From Byssothecium circinans (lineage: Eukaryota > Ascomycota > Dothideomycetes > Pleosporales > Massarinaceae), in the NCBI GenBank assembly GCA_010015675.1, contig ML976982.1:138612-202611 (forward strand): a stretch of DNA of 64,000 nt, written 5' to 3'. The translations under genes and the position numbers were made by a program. The notes under the pieces are model-generated. The model made no database searches, was not told the DNA's origin, and was given only the letters and a program-made list of their open reading frames with translations. Positions 1 to 8,822 of the stretch are shown in pieces (positions within the stretch are counted from its first letter, which is position 1; each line of letters opens with the position of its first letter).

Positions 1-50
1 TTTCCTATACGAGCGGACAAATATCACTACACTACAAAACCCCGATCACA

Positions 51-1424
51 ATGTCAGTCGACACACGTGGCAAGTGGCCTGAAACGACAGAAGAAGAGCG
101 CAAGTACCGCAAGGACGCGTTACTGAAGATAAAGATGGCTTTAGGAGAGGACGACGAAGGCCGGATTCGGGGGCCTATTTTTACGAAGGACCGCTTCAAA
201 ACGTTTATCGAAGAGTTCGAACCGTTCATTAAGCGTGAGAAAGACCCTTTAACGGCTGCCTTAAAAACTATGAAAATACCGCACATGGATGGCAAACCTG
301 AGAACTCCGTCACCGCCACTCTCACTCATAGACAAGAGAAACTCAAAATCGGAAAAGATGGAACTAGGGCTCTTACGAATGATGATAATGCAGAGGAAAA
401 GATGATGAGTATCCGAGTTGTACAATTCAAGAATAAATCCGGGCATACGGCGACCATCAAGCTACTCGAGAACGATACCTTCAACATCAATTACCGGGGA
501 ACTCTTGACTTGACCAAAGAAGAAGAAAAGGTTGGAGAACCTCGAAACAAGATTCCGGATTATGAAGAGAACACGAAACTGCGCAACATGCTGAGACAGT
601 GTCCTCTTGGTCTGAGATATCAATCGTCCAGAAGTCACATGTACAACCCAGAGGAAAAAATATCAAGTGAGGATTTGGAGAAATCGATCTTGAGATGGAC
701 GGCGGCATGGAAGGGAAGTGGTATCTGTGACATCATAGTCAAAACCCTCAAAGCCAATGCCGAAACCATGCCGCGAATCAACCGAGTCGTATGCTTTGGT
801 CTCGGGTGTCTCAATCGCGACTCTAAGGACGGGCCCGGTATGTGTTATGTGCAGCATCTAGCTGCAGCTACCATCCGGGATACTTTGCAAACGGCACAAC
901 CCAACGACCAAGGTCATCCGAACGTTATCGAGGTTCACGCTCAGGATCCAGAATACACTCCGCGTTGTAAAGGGCTCCTTGAGAAGATCAACATTAAGAC
1001 TGTTAACGCAACACTCGCAGAAGGCATGACTCTCATCGACAAGAACACATTTGTCATGACCATGACCTCGGATCCAGACATCTTCGATCCTGTAGTTGTC
1101 CTCACACTTCCTGAAGGACCCGCAGGTCTCTGGAGTTACAAGATCACAGGGAACGTGGAAGATCTCTCGACAGTTATTGCTGAGACCAAACGTGACGAAC
1201 TTGACACTAGTGAAATAGTCAGCGATCGTATGTGGAACTATATCCAAAGCTGCAAGCGCTTCCCTATCACTGGTAGCGACTGGTTCGGGGTAGCCCCGAT
1301 CAAATCAATATCAGGTTTCGATGCAAATGGGAATCCCATTTACAGGCTCGACGAAAACGGGAATGTCGTGTGCAAAACGGTTGATACGGAGCTATATCTC
1401 AGGAAGCTCCCGGAGTCGAAGTAA
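51..1424 (+). CDS. SRR1-like domain protein (tandem copy 1)
   Basis: Single-exon ORF of 457 residues starting at the first ATG. Residues about 240-370 carry an SRR1-like region: a VVCFGLG motif near residue 247, a QHLAAATIRD helix, an AQDPEYT motif and a later segment with conserved Asp and Thr. SRR1 proteins are linked to circadian or light signalling in plants and to haem and cytoskeletal phenotypes in yeast (Ber1); the fungal versions are mostly uncharacterised. The N-terminal 230 residues are charged and have no domain I recognise. The protein is clearly paralogous to the product at 2274-3596: it shares the opening lysine-rich region, the GxIRGP motif, the SRR1 core and the C-terminal ELxLRKLPxSK ending. 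The family call rests on motif recognition, and no enzymatic activity can be assigned. No signal peptide or membrane segment is visible. Confidence 0.75.
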   Translation: MSVDTRGKWPETTEEERKYRKDALLKIKMALGEDDEGRIRGPIFTKDRFKTFIEEFEPFIKREKDPLTAALKTMKIPHMDGKPENSVTATLTHRQEKLKIGKDGTRALTNDDNAEEKMMSIRVVQFKNKSGHTATIKLLENDTFNINYRGTLDLTKEEEKVGEPRNKIPDYEENTKLRNMLRQCPLGLRYQSSRSHMYNPEEKISSEDLEKSILRWTAAWKGSGICDIIVKTLKANAETMPRINRVVCFGLGCLNRDSKDGPGMCYVQHLAAATIRDTLQTAQPNDQGHPNVIEVHAQDPEYTPRCKGLLEKINIKTVNATLAEGMTLIDKNTFVMTMTSDPDIFDPVVVLTLPEGPAGLWSYKITGNVEDLSTVIAETKRDELDTSEIVSDRMWNYIQSCKRFPITGSDWFGVAPIKSISGFDANGNPIYRLDENGNVVCKTVDTELYLRKLPESK

Positions 1425-2273
1425 TTTGTATGTGTTGCCCGTCAGCACACTGCATATAGGGTACATTGTCATCCTCCCCAGTGAGACAGACAAATTTTCA
1501 ATTTCTCTCATGCGACTAGATAGGTAGTTGGATTTTCAACCTCAGCGGGCTTCACGGCCGTCCACTCTTTTGCTACCGATAAAATCGAATACAATCATTT
1601 TACTCTACACCAATCTTCCCATCATGATCTTGTACTAACAAGCCAAAGTTTGCAGCACTTCCCTAGACCCGAGTGGAAACATTATTGCTCATCTTACTAT
1701 GAAACTGCTTCGAATGCATTATACTTCAATTTGCGACGTTTTCCATACTTCAGACCTAGTAAAGTGTCACCATGCTTTCGCACTAGTCCTGTACACTCTG
1801 TCATATCGCTAACGAGGCCAGTCATTCACCGATTAGTCACGCTCCTGTACCACGTTGCAGAGCCGCATCGTGGCACAGAGCTATTGGAATCAATGCGTCA
1901 ACTAGTAGTGGTGTGTAGAAGGTGTCAGAAGGTTCAAGAGTTTAAGATTGTATGACTCCTACCATTCTTTCTGTATAAGATCTTGGGGGCCTCCTTCCCC
2001 CTGCTTTGTTTATCACGGCAACTTCGTTGAATTGGGAACCTTTCTCATTTCACCACTGGAGAAGCAATCTCGCTGTAGGCTCGTTGCCTCGACTTTGTCA
2101 ATCATAACAACTTCATCGAATCGGAAACCTTTCTCATTTTACCACTGGATAAGCATACTCGCGGAAGGCTCATTCTTCCATCTTTTTCATCGACAGCGCC
2201 TTATCGGATCGAGGACCTTCTTGCCTCCACCATTTGATACGCATACGATTTCCCTTCAAGCAACCTACCAACC
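1425..2273. other. Intergenic region between the SRR1-like paralogues
   Basis: This stretch holds the 3' flank of copy 1 and the promoter of copy 2. The flank just after copy 1 resembles the flank just after copy 2 (both have a GTCCACTC-type block followed by a CATTTT-rich stretch), so the duplication probably included 3' flanking DNA. An 89-bp imperfect tandem duplication lies at 2020-2197. I see no credible gene. Confidence 0.6.
2020..2197. repeat. 89-bp imperfect direct tandem duplication
   Basis: Bases 2020-2108 and 2109-2197 align without gaps and match at roughly 65 of 89 positions. Both contain the block CTTTCTCATT followed by a CCACTGG motif. The repeat lies in the last 250 bp before the ATG of the second SRR1-like gene, so it may duplicate promoter or leader sequence. 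Confidence 0.7.
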
Positions 2274-3596
2274 ATGTCATACAACGAAACTGGAAAGCCA
2301 CCTACTTCAGAAGGAGCGACGTCGCAGGACTTTGCGTCCAAGTTCCAGCATATAAAGAAGAGCCTAGGAGAGGGGGACAGTGGTTACATTCGTGGACCGC
2401 TTTTCAAGCGACAGCATCTAGAAGACTTTGTGGAAGATTTCAAGGCACTGATGAAAGTCGGTAAGGAGCGTCCGACAACGATGACGATACCTCATTATAC
2501 TCGCGACCCGGCCGATGCTGTCACAGTTACCCTAGCTTTCGAAGGACATCCAATCAAAAAGGACAAGGATAGCGCCGGGAACAAGGAAGGGAAACAAGAG
2601 GAACAGACGAGGTTGATTCGAGTTTTGCGATTCAAACATGGTGAGCGTGAGGCGACACTCAAGCTCCACGAAGAAGATGTCATCAAGATAGACTTTGCAG
2701 ACACCATGTGGCTTGCTTCATTCAACGAAGACGACCCTCCTATCAGACTACTACACAAAACAATGAAATTTACAGAGAAGAAAGAGATTGGAAACATGTA
2801 TGCAATCCAAAGTGGTTGTCCTCTTTTCCTATCCATCGATGCCTACAGGCCGTTTTCCGATCAGTCTCTTGATGATGTTAGGAGTCGCATTCCGGAAATG
2901 ACTGTGGAATGGAACAACAGTGCCGTTCGCAAAAGCCTGATCGATACCATTAAAAACAATGCCAAAGACATGCCTCGGGTCGGCAAAATCGTATGCTTTG
3001 GTCTCGGACGTTTAACAATTAAAAGCAATGTTAAAAGCTATTGTCAACACCTAGCCGCTATTGACATCCGAGATGCTCTTGCAAAGGACGAAAATCACCC
3101 GAACACCATCGAGATATATACCCAGGACCCCTTCTACAGTTCGGCTTGCAAAACTATACTCAAGGAACTTGGTATCAAAATTGTCGACGCAGTTGTTTCC
3201 GAAGGCCTTCCTCTCGTCGACCAACACACCTTCGTTCTGGAAATCGGAACTGCGGCCGAGATTCTCGAACCAATCATCGATTTAGCGGGCCCCCTTGGCC
3301 CTGCCGGCCTCTTGAGCGGGAAGCTCTCGGCTAATGGCGAAAAGGATAGGCAGGGGGGAATGCCTAAGGAGCCTATACCTAAGCAAGAGGCTGGTCGTCG
3401 CGACGTGAGCGATCGTCTCTGGAAATACAAGAACAGCTGTAAGGCCTTTGCCATTACCGACGACAAATTTCTGGGTGGTATCAAAACGGAGATTGTTATG
3501 GCGCCAGGGGTACACAAGTGCGATGAACATGGGAACATAATGATGTCGAAGTTTGATACGGAACTGTTGCTCAGGAAACTTCCGGGATCGAAGTGA
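2274..3596 (+). CDS. SRR1-like domain protein (tandem copy 2)
   Basis: Single-exon ORF of 440 residues; the ATG at 2274 is followed by a lysine- and glutamate-rich start like that of copy 1. The SRR1-like core lies at about residues 228-360, with IVCFGLG near residue 240, YCQHLAAIDIRDAL and a YTQDPFY motif. Against copy 1 the core is well conserved, while the N-terminal third and the linker after the core have diverged. The same-strand arrangement with an 850-bp spacer points to tandem gene duplication followed by divergence, and both copies remain open. The function is unknown beyond family membership. It could be a nuclear or cytosolic regulator, and nothing in the sequence indicates secretion. 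Confidence 0.75.
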   Translation: MSYNETGKPPTSEGATSQDFASKFQHIKKSLGEGDSGYIRGPLFKRQHLEDFVEDFKALMKVGKERPTTMTIPHYTRDPADAVTVTLAFEGHPIKKDKDSAGNKEGKQEEQTRLIRVLRFKHGEREATLKLHEEDVIKIDFADTMWLASFNEDDPPIRLLHKTMKFTEKKEIGNMYAIQSGCPLFLSIDAYRPFSDQSLDDVRSRIPEMTVEWNNSAVRKSLIDTIKNNAKDMPRVGKIVCFGLGRLTIKSNVKSYCQHLAAIDIRDALAKDENHPNTIEIYTQDPFYSSACKTILKELGIKIVDAVVSEGLPLVDQHTFVLEIGTAAEILEPIIDLAGPLGPAGLLSGKLSANGEKDRQGGMPKEPIPKQEAGRRDVSDRLWKYKNSCKAFAITDDKFLGGIKTEIVMAPGVHKCDEHGNIMMSKFDTELLLRKLPGSK

Positions 3597-4604
3597 TTGT
3601 GGGCGTACAGGCTCCTCCATCATCACACCCTAGATAAGGTTGTTTGCTTCCTTTCCTGTCGTTATTCGACATTTCAACCTTTCAGTTACCTTCCAGACGA
3701 CCGAGCATGTATTTTGGATTTTCTGTTTCCTTTGGCTTCATAACCGTCCACTCGTTTGTAAATAGCATGTACCAATCCACTCATTTTCACTTCCAGTTCT
3801 TTGCTCACTGAGACATTTGTAAAGTAAAGCGAAACGCTTGCATTACTTGACTGAGTCAAATTACGAAAGATTCACCGGAGTGCCATGACAATATTGCTTC
3901 GCCTCACAGTGATACTGCTCTATTCCAATTGACTGAGAGGATGAGGATAAGGTAATACAGCGACCTGGTATCGGATACCTCGGTCTTTGTGTCTTCTTTT
4001 CCATCCCAATCATGGTACTTCAATTTGAATTGTTCGAGCAGTCTAACTCGCTTTGGGCTTTATACTCCCGGCTGCATTGGCTTCCGACACAACACAAGTA
4101 AAAAGACACTAGAGGTCACGGCACCACATAAAACCACTTACTTCCAGTAGCATGCTATACAACAGAGTCGCATATATACAGATTCTTAACAAGGTTCGTA
4201 AAGGTAACCTCAACAAAACACACCCTCAAAAATACCATGGCGAGCACTGACGTAAAAGAAAAAAGTTCGTGTAGCCCGAGTACTCTTTCTTACAAGCAGA
4301 CACGCTTGCTTCAAGTGACGGAAAAAAATTCCTTTCATATTATACGAAGTCCTTTTCTCACCTTTGGTACCATATAGGACCTGCTCTCAACATTGTTCGC
4401 ATTTGAAGTATTTCTGATAAAATCAGTCAATCGTAAACAAAACCACTTCCAACAGACGATCGCATCCCCTCCTGGAACTTACAATAACTTCCACATCGGA
4501 AAAACCCTACTACAAATCACCCATTCTAGAACAATTTTTCAATCCATCCACAACAAGCACAGCTCGAAATGTTCTATTACCAAAGCAATCCAAAACTATG
4601 TACA
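3597..4604. other. Intergenic, no gene seen
   Basis: About 1 kb of AT-leaning sequence without a coding-like ORF. The final 200 bp, rich in AC and TC, form the leader and promoter of the short secreted-repeat gene starting at 4605. Confidence 0.5.
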
Positions 4605-5124
4605 ATGCGTTTCCTCGCCATCACCATCCTCTACCCCGTAGCCTTGAACTCACTCATCTCGTCTTCCTGGAGGAAAAACAACGGATGTCTCGGACAGCTT
4701 GGTGCTCGTGATGCCGCCGCCGAACCCCAACCCCAGCCCAGCATTGCGTTCATTAACCGCTGGAAGACAACCGGATCGCGAGAGCACTACCGCGTACATA
4801 ACGCTCCTCGCAATGCTAATGCTGAACCTCAACCCGATATAATCATTTCCTCCTGGCGGAAACATCGCGGACGATTAAGCCTCAAAACCATTGCCTGGAC
4901 CTCTAATTGCGCTCCTGAAGTAAGCGGTTCCTCTTGGAGCTCTCCTGTCACCGGTCCTTACTTCTCCTCTGTATATAACTCATGAGATCCCTCGGGCAGA
5001 AACGTTACCGTCGATTTGGCAGTCTTCTGACCAGAGGGGTCTGGGCGGGGGGACTGCTGCGGAGGCTAAAGCTGGAGGGAAGGCTGAGAAATACCTTACT
5101 GAAGAATATCTGGGTGACTACTAG
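4605..5124 (+). CDS. Secreted repeat peptide precursor, alpha-pheromone-like architecture
   Basis: Proposed exons 4605-4970 and 5023-5124 (155 residues). The 52-nt intron 4971-5022 begins GTATAT and ends GGCAG; splicing moves the reading frame into an exon with its own stop, which supports the model. An in-frame ATG at 4569 would add 12 residues. The start is MRFLAITILYPVAL, a short hydrophobic signal-like segment. Four degenerate units follow, each with a tryptophan then a glycine 4-6 residues later: SSWRKNNG, NRWKTTG, SSWRKHRG and SSWSSPVTG. Between units 1 and 2, and 2 and 3, lie the spacers DAAAEPQPQP and NANAEPQP, each just after an arginine. Both are pure runs of X-Ala/X-Pro dipeptides, the substrate type of Ste13-like dipeptidyl aminopeptidase in alpha-factor maturation. 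The usual cysteine pair and KR sites of filamentous alpha-pheromones are missing, so this may be another KEX2-type or secreted repeat peptide. Confidence 0.5.
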
Positions 5125-5546
5125 GCAGTATCAAAAACATGTACTAAGAAAAGGTTGCAACATATGAAGAGTTATTGAGAGGAGAGACGATGCGGTTCGC
5201 CTGGAGGACTGATCAGATAGATTAGATGGAACACTTGTTTACTTCACATTCAAGGAGGCCTATTTTGAAACCGTCGTAAAATGTCAAAGTATTGCATTCG
5301 TGAAGAAACGTGCATAGGCACAATCATGGGAAAACGTCTCATGGTCCTGGAGAGAAGATATGTCGACTCTTTAGATCTGCAAGAGGATTGGTCTGTGCTA
5401 TGGTGAATGGCGCTTTGCCTCTTCCGTCTCAAGTCCGTTATCTCCGATCACTACGCCAACCTGCTGCTGTGTCTGTCAGAGCTCCCAGAGCTCAAACACC
5501 ACCAACTCACCTCTTCGCCGCAGCCCTAGCCTACATCACAGCCACC
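5125..5546. other. Intergenic / promoter of the aminopeptidase
   Basis: No coding-like ORF with a clear start. The last 60 bp before 5547 are C-rich (CACCACCAACTCACC type), as often seen in fungal leaders. Confidence 0.45.
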
Positions 5547-6812
5547 ATGAAGTCCTCTATTCTTCTCCCACTATGCGCCGCAGCACTTGCTACAGCTGTC
5601 GTTCCGCCAAATGGGCAGCAGATCCCCCTCCAGCACCCACAGGCTGGCGTCGCGGAGAGAGAAGAGTACCTGATCGAGCTGGCGCCGGGGGAGACAAGGT
5701 GGATTATCGAGGACGAGAAGTGGGTGTTACGACGCGTACGTCTTTCATGATCTTGTTACTATCCGACCTGCTTCAGCGAAGCTTGCTTGCGATGGCGTCA
5801 TCAGCACCACCTGACAGCTTCATAGAAAGGAATTAACTTCTTTGATATCACCGATACGCCGGATCTCGGAGCTCTGAACCGCAAGGAATTTGGCGCTCAA
5901 AGCGTCAAGTTTCCCGCCAAGACGGCGCATAATGAAACCGTCTCGCCGCTCCTAAAAGAGCTCGATAAGAGCAACATGCGCAAGCACCTTGAGAAGTTCA
6001 CGTCGTTCTACACGCGATATTACAAGTCACAATATGGAGCGGAGTCGTCGGCATGGCTATTGGGTCAGGTCAACGACACGCTTGCGAAAGCTGGCGCGCT
6101 GGATCATGGCAGCTCAGTGAAGGCCTTCTCTCACCCATGGGGTCAGGCATCCATCGTTGCCACGATCCCAGGGAAGAGCAACAAGACGGTCGTCATTGGC
6201 GCGCATCAGGACAGCATAAACCTGTTCCTCCCCTCCCTCCTAGCTGCACCCGGCGCCGACGACGACGGTAGCGGCACTGTCACGATCCTCGAAGCGCTGC
6301 GTGTGCTTCTCAAGTCTGAGGATGTCGTCAAGGGAAAGGCCCCAAATACTGTTGAATTCCACTGGTACTCCGCTGAGGAGGGCGGTCTGCTCGGCTCACA
6401 AGCTATCTTCCAATCGTACGAGAAAGAAGGCCGGGACATCAAGGCCATGCTCCAACAGGACATGACCGGCTACGTTCAAAAGACCATTGATGCAGGCGAG
6501 CCTGAGTCTGTGGGAGTCATCACCGACTTTGTCGACCCCGGTCTTACCGAATTCATCAAGACCGTCATCACTGAGTATTGCACTATCCCGTATATTCTCA
6601 CCAAGTGTGGATACGCCTGCTCGGATCACGCTAGCGCTTCCAAGGCGGGATATCCGTCTGCATTTGTCATTGAGTCAGACTTCAAGTATTCGGATAACAA
6701 GATTCATACTACGGAGGATAAGATTGAATACCTTAGTTTTGATCACATGTTGCAGCATGCCAGGCTGACGCTGGGTTTGGCCTATGAGCTCGCTTTTGCA
6801 AAGCTCGATTAG
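5547..6812 (+). CDS. Secreted leucine aminopeptidase, peptidase family M28
   Basis: Exons 5547-5735 and 5826-6812 give 391 residues, close to the roughly 390 of fungal LAP1-type enzymes. The ATG at 5547 opens a signal peptide ([17 protein letters not shown]); a propeptide with an LAPGETRWI block precedes the intron. The 90-nt intron starts GTACGT and ends CATAG, and the frame continues into [12 protein letters not shown]. The two-zinc site of M28 is complete: GAHQDS near residue 190, GADDDGSG near 207, SAEEGG near 247, QQDMTGY near 275 and the late HTTED histidine. The enzyme should remove N-terminal residues, preferring leucine, from peptides outside the cell. The neighbouring genes are unrelated, so it appears to act alone in general extracellular protein use. 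Confidence in the family and exon structure is high; the exact substrate preference is inferred from family. Confidence 0.93.
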
Positions 6813-7347
6813 ATGTTTATGTACCCTCTACTTGGCTGGATCTGTTTATACATATGTACGCTATGAGGGAGCACCGAGTTTGTATGCATGGCGAGGTGTT
6901 ATGGTTATCGATATTGACTTGGGACTCGGGGAACGGACGGGAACAATGATATGTCGTGGAGCACAGGCTGACTGTTCCCGTGCATCTCTTCTTTTCTTTC
7001 TTCCTACCAGGCAACAATGCCAAGTTTCCCTGCACAGCTCGGCTGCTTTAGACCCCATCATGACAGTTGCAGTCACCGAGGTGACTCCCCTGTCTCACCC
7101 GCGTTTCGCTTCTGATTGGCTCACGCGCTAGCTTGATGATGACCATATTGCCTATCGTGGTGCTTTATCTAAGAGCCTCCCTCCCACTTCCCTCCTCGTC
7201 ATTGTTTCATATCTAGGAAGCATTCTTTTCTTTCAAGCAAGGTCAACTTTGGGCTCAACGTGCCTGTTGAGCCGGTATCTTCCTCATCTTTCATTTATAC
7301 CATAAGAACAGCTGTCGCGACAGCTATCGCCACCCCAGTCCTGAGCA
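6813..7347. other. Intergenic / promoter of the R3H-associated gene
   Basis: 535 bp with a CT-rich core upstream of 7348 and no coding-like ORF. A 16-bp perfect palindrome sits at 7310-7325, 22 bp before the start codon. Confidence 0.5.
7310..7325. promoter_or_regulatory. 16-bp perfect palindrome in the leader
   Basis: AGCTGTCGCGACAGCT equals its own reverse complement. It lies just before the ATG at 7348, within the probable 5' leader, where it could bind a dimeric factor as DNA or fold back as RNA. No known factor is assigned. Confidence 0.4.
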
Positions 7348-8471
7348 ATGGCTATCCATTCTCTCGATGAACCCACGGCGCAACCGCAGTCGCAGCCGCA
7401 GCCCATCGACATCGCGTCATGGACTGAGCAGGCCACTGCTGCGCTGAGCACTGTTACTGTCTCCGCGCCTGGGGACGTTCAAGCTACATCCACCACTGTT
7501 AGCCTTGAGATCCCGCTCGACGATGCGACGCCAGCTCCCCAGGCAGGGGCAAATGGTCGTCCGGCCACCGCTTCCTCAGCCGCCAAAGAAGGTGGCTATT
7601 ACAAGCGCAAAGAGCCCGTTAGAAGGGAGAGCTTGAACAGGCGCGAAACGCTGCTCAAGGGGAAGGAAGGGAGTAAGCGGAGGTTGAGGTGGGAGAATGG
7701 TATGCCCAACCCTCCCTAAGCAATCTACTCCCCATCACCAAGGGCGTAGATAATTGACACATGTATCTGCCAGACCGCCTCCTGAACAACCCCTACGCCG
7801 AACCCCCGCAGCCCCACGACTGGGAAGTCCGCCCCACGCATCCCGCGCGCAACGTGCCTTACTACCTCGCATCCCTCTGGGACGCGGGCCTCAAGCGGCA
7901 ATCCACCGAGCGCCAAACCGCCGCCGCGAAAGCCAAAGCCGCCACTAAGACTACGGCCAAGAAGCCCACGGTCCCGGGCATCGTGCCTAAGGAACTCCGC
8001 GAGAAGCTCAAGCGCTCGCGCGGCGCGAAGGGTCTGCTCATGGATCTCGAGAGCGAGGTCCGCAAGTTCGTCGAGGAGTGGGAGGAGAAGGAGCGGAAAG
8101 CGGAGAAGGAGGCGGAGGACGATGGTATTCCTGCTGATCTCGACTCGGACGATGAGGAGATTGTTTTCGTGGGCAGGAATGGGAAGATGAGTGATTTGCG
8201 CTCGCCGCCTAGGTCGCCGACTGCGCAGGTTAAGAGGGAGATTATGCTCTTTGAGACTCCTGAAGAGGATAACGGCGGGAGCTTTGGGAGATGGCTTGTG
8301 CATCATATTGGCGTGTATTATGGGCTCAAGACGTGGAGTGTTACGGTGGGAGATCCGGCGAGGAGGGAGGCGTATATTGGGTTGAAAGGGAAGGAGAAGT
8401 GTATGAGGACGGGTGGTGGGGAGAAAGTGGTTTGTGCGACGTTGCCGAGACCGCTTTATGGGCTTGTTTGA
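7348..8471 (+). CDS. R3H-associated N-terminal domain protein
   Basis: Exons 7348-7699 and 7774-8471 give 349 residues. The 74-nt intron begins GTATGC and ends GCCAG; splicing joins RLRWEN to DRLLNNPYAEPP, restoring the conserved RWEND-LLNNPYA-DWEV-PTHP-VPYYLA-LWDAG block of the R3H-associated domain at about residues 112-165. The stretch before it is proline-, alanine- and serine-rich, with a KRKEPVRRESLNRRETLLKG basic segment. A lysine/glutamate-rich coiled segment and an acidic patch (DLDSDDEEIVF) follow. The C-terminal part after SPPRSPTAQ looks partly structured. In fungi this domain often precedes an R3H nucleic-acid-binding domain, but I cannot see a clear R-x3-H motif here. A nuclear or RNA-related role is plausible but not shown. 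Confidence 0.8.
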
Positions 8472-8822
8472 GTTTTGGGATAGCGGAGTGAGGGGATGTG
8501 GTAGGTATAGAGTGTGATCTTACGGCGTTGGATTGGGCTGGGGCTGTAGTCGGGCATTTGCATTACACGGGCATCTGCATGTAGACAAGCATAAGCATAC
8601 CGTCATTCACTGTCTTGACACTTTGTGCCTTTTCCGTACGAAGCGAATGACTTTTGATTTCTCTCTAAGACCTGTTTTTCCTGTTTTTCCCAACACCGAA
8701 GAAATACTAGATCTACACTCAAACAACATTGAGTCTAGATTGAACCATGAACCGTAAATCTCCTCACATGGCCCTCTCATCCCCCATCTCCACATGCCAT
8801 ACCAACCCGAGCACAAGCAACT
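8472..8822. other. Convergent 3' intergenic region
   Basis: 351 bp between two genes that end toward each other. A CTGTTTTTCCTGTTTTTCC direct repeat lies near 8670-8690. No gene is seen. Confidence 0.5.
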
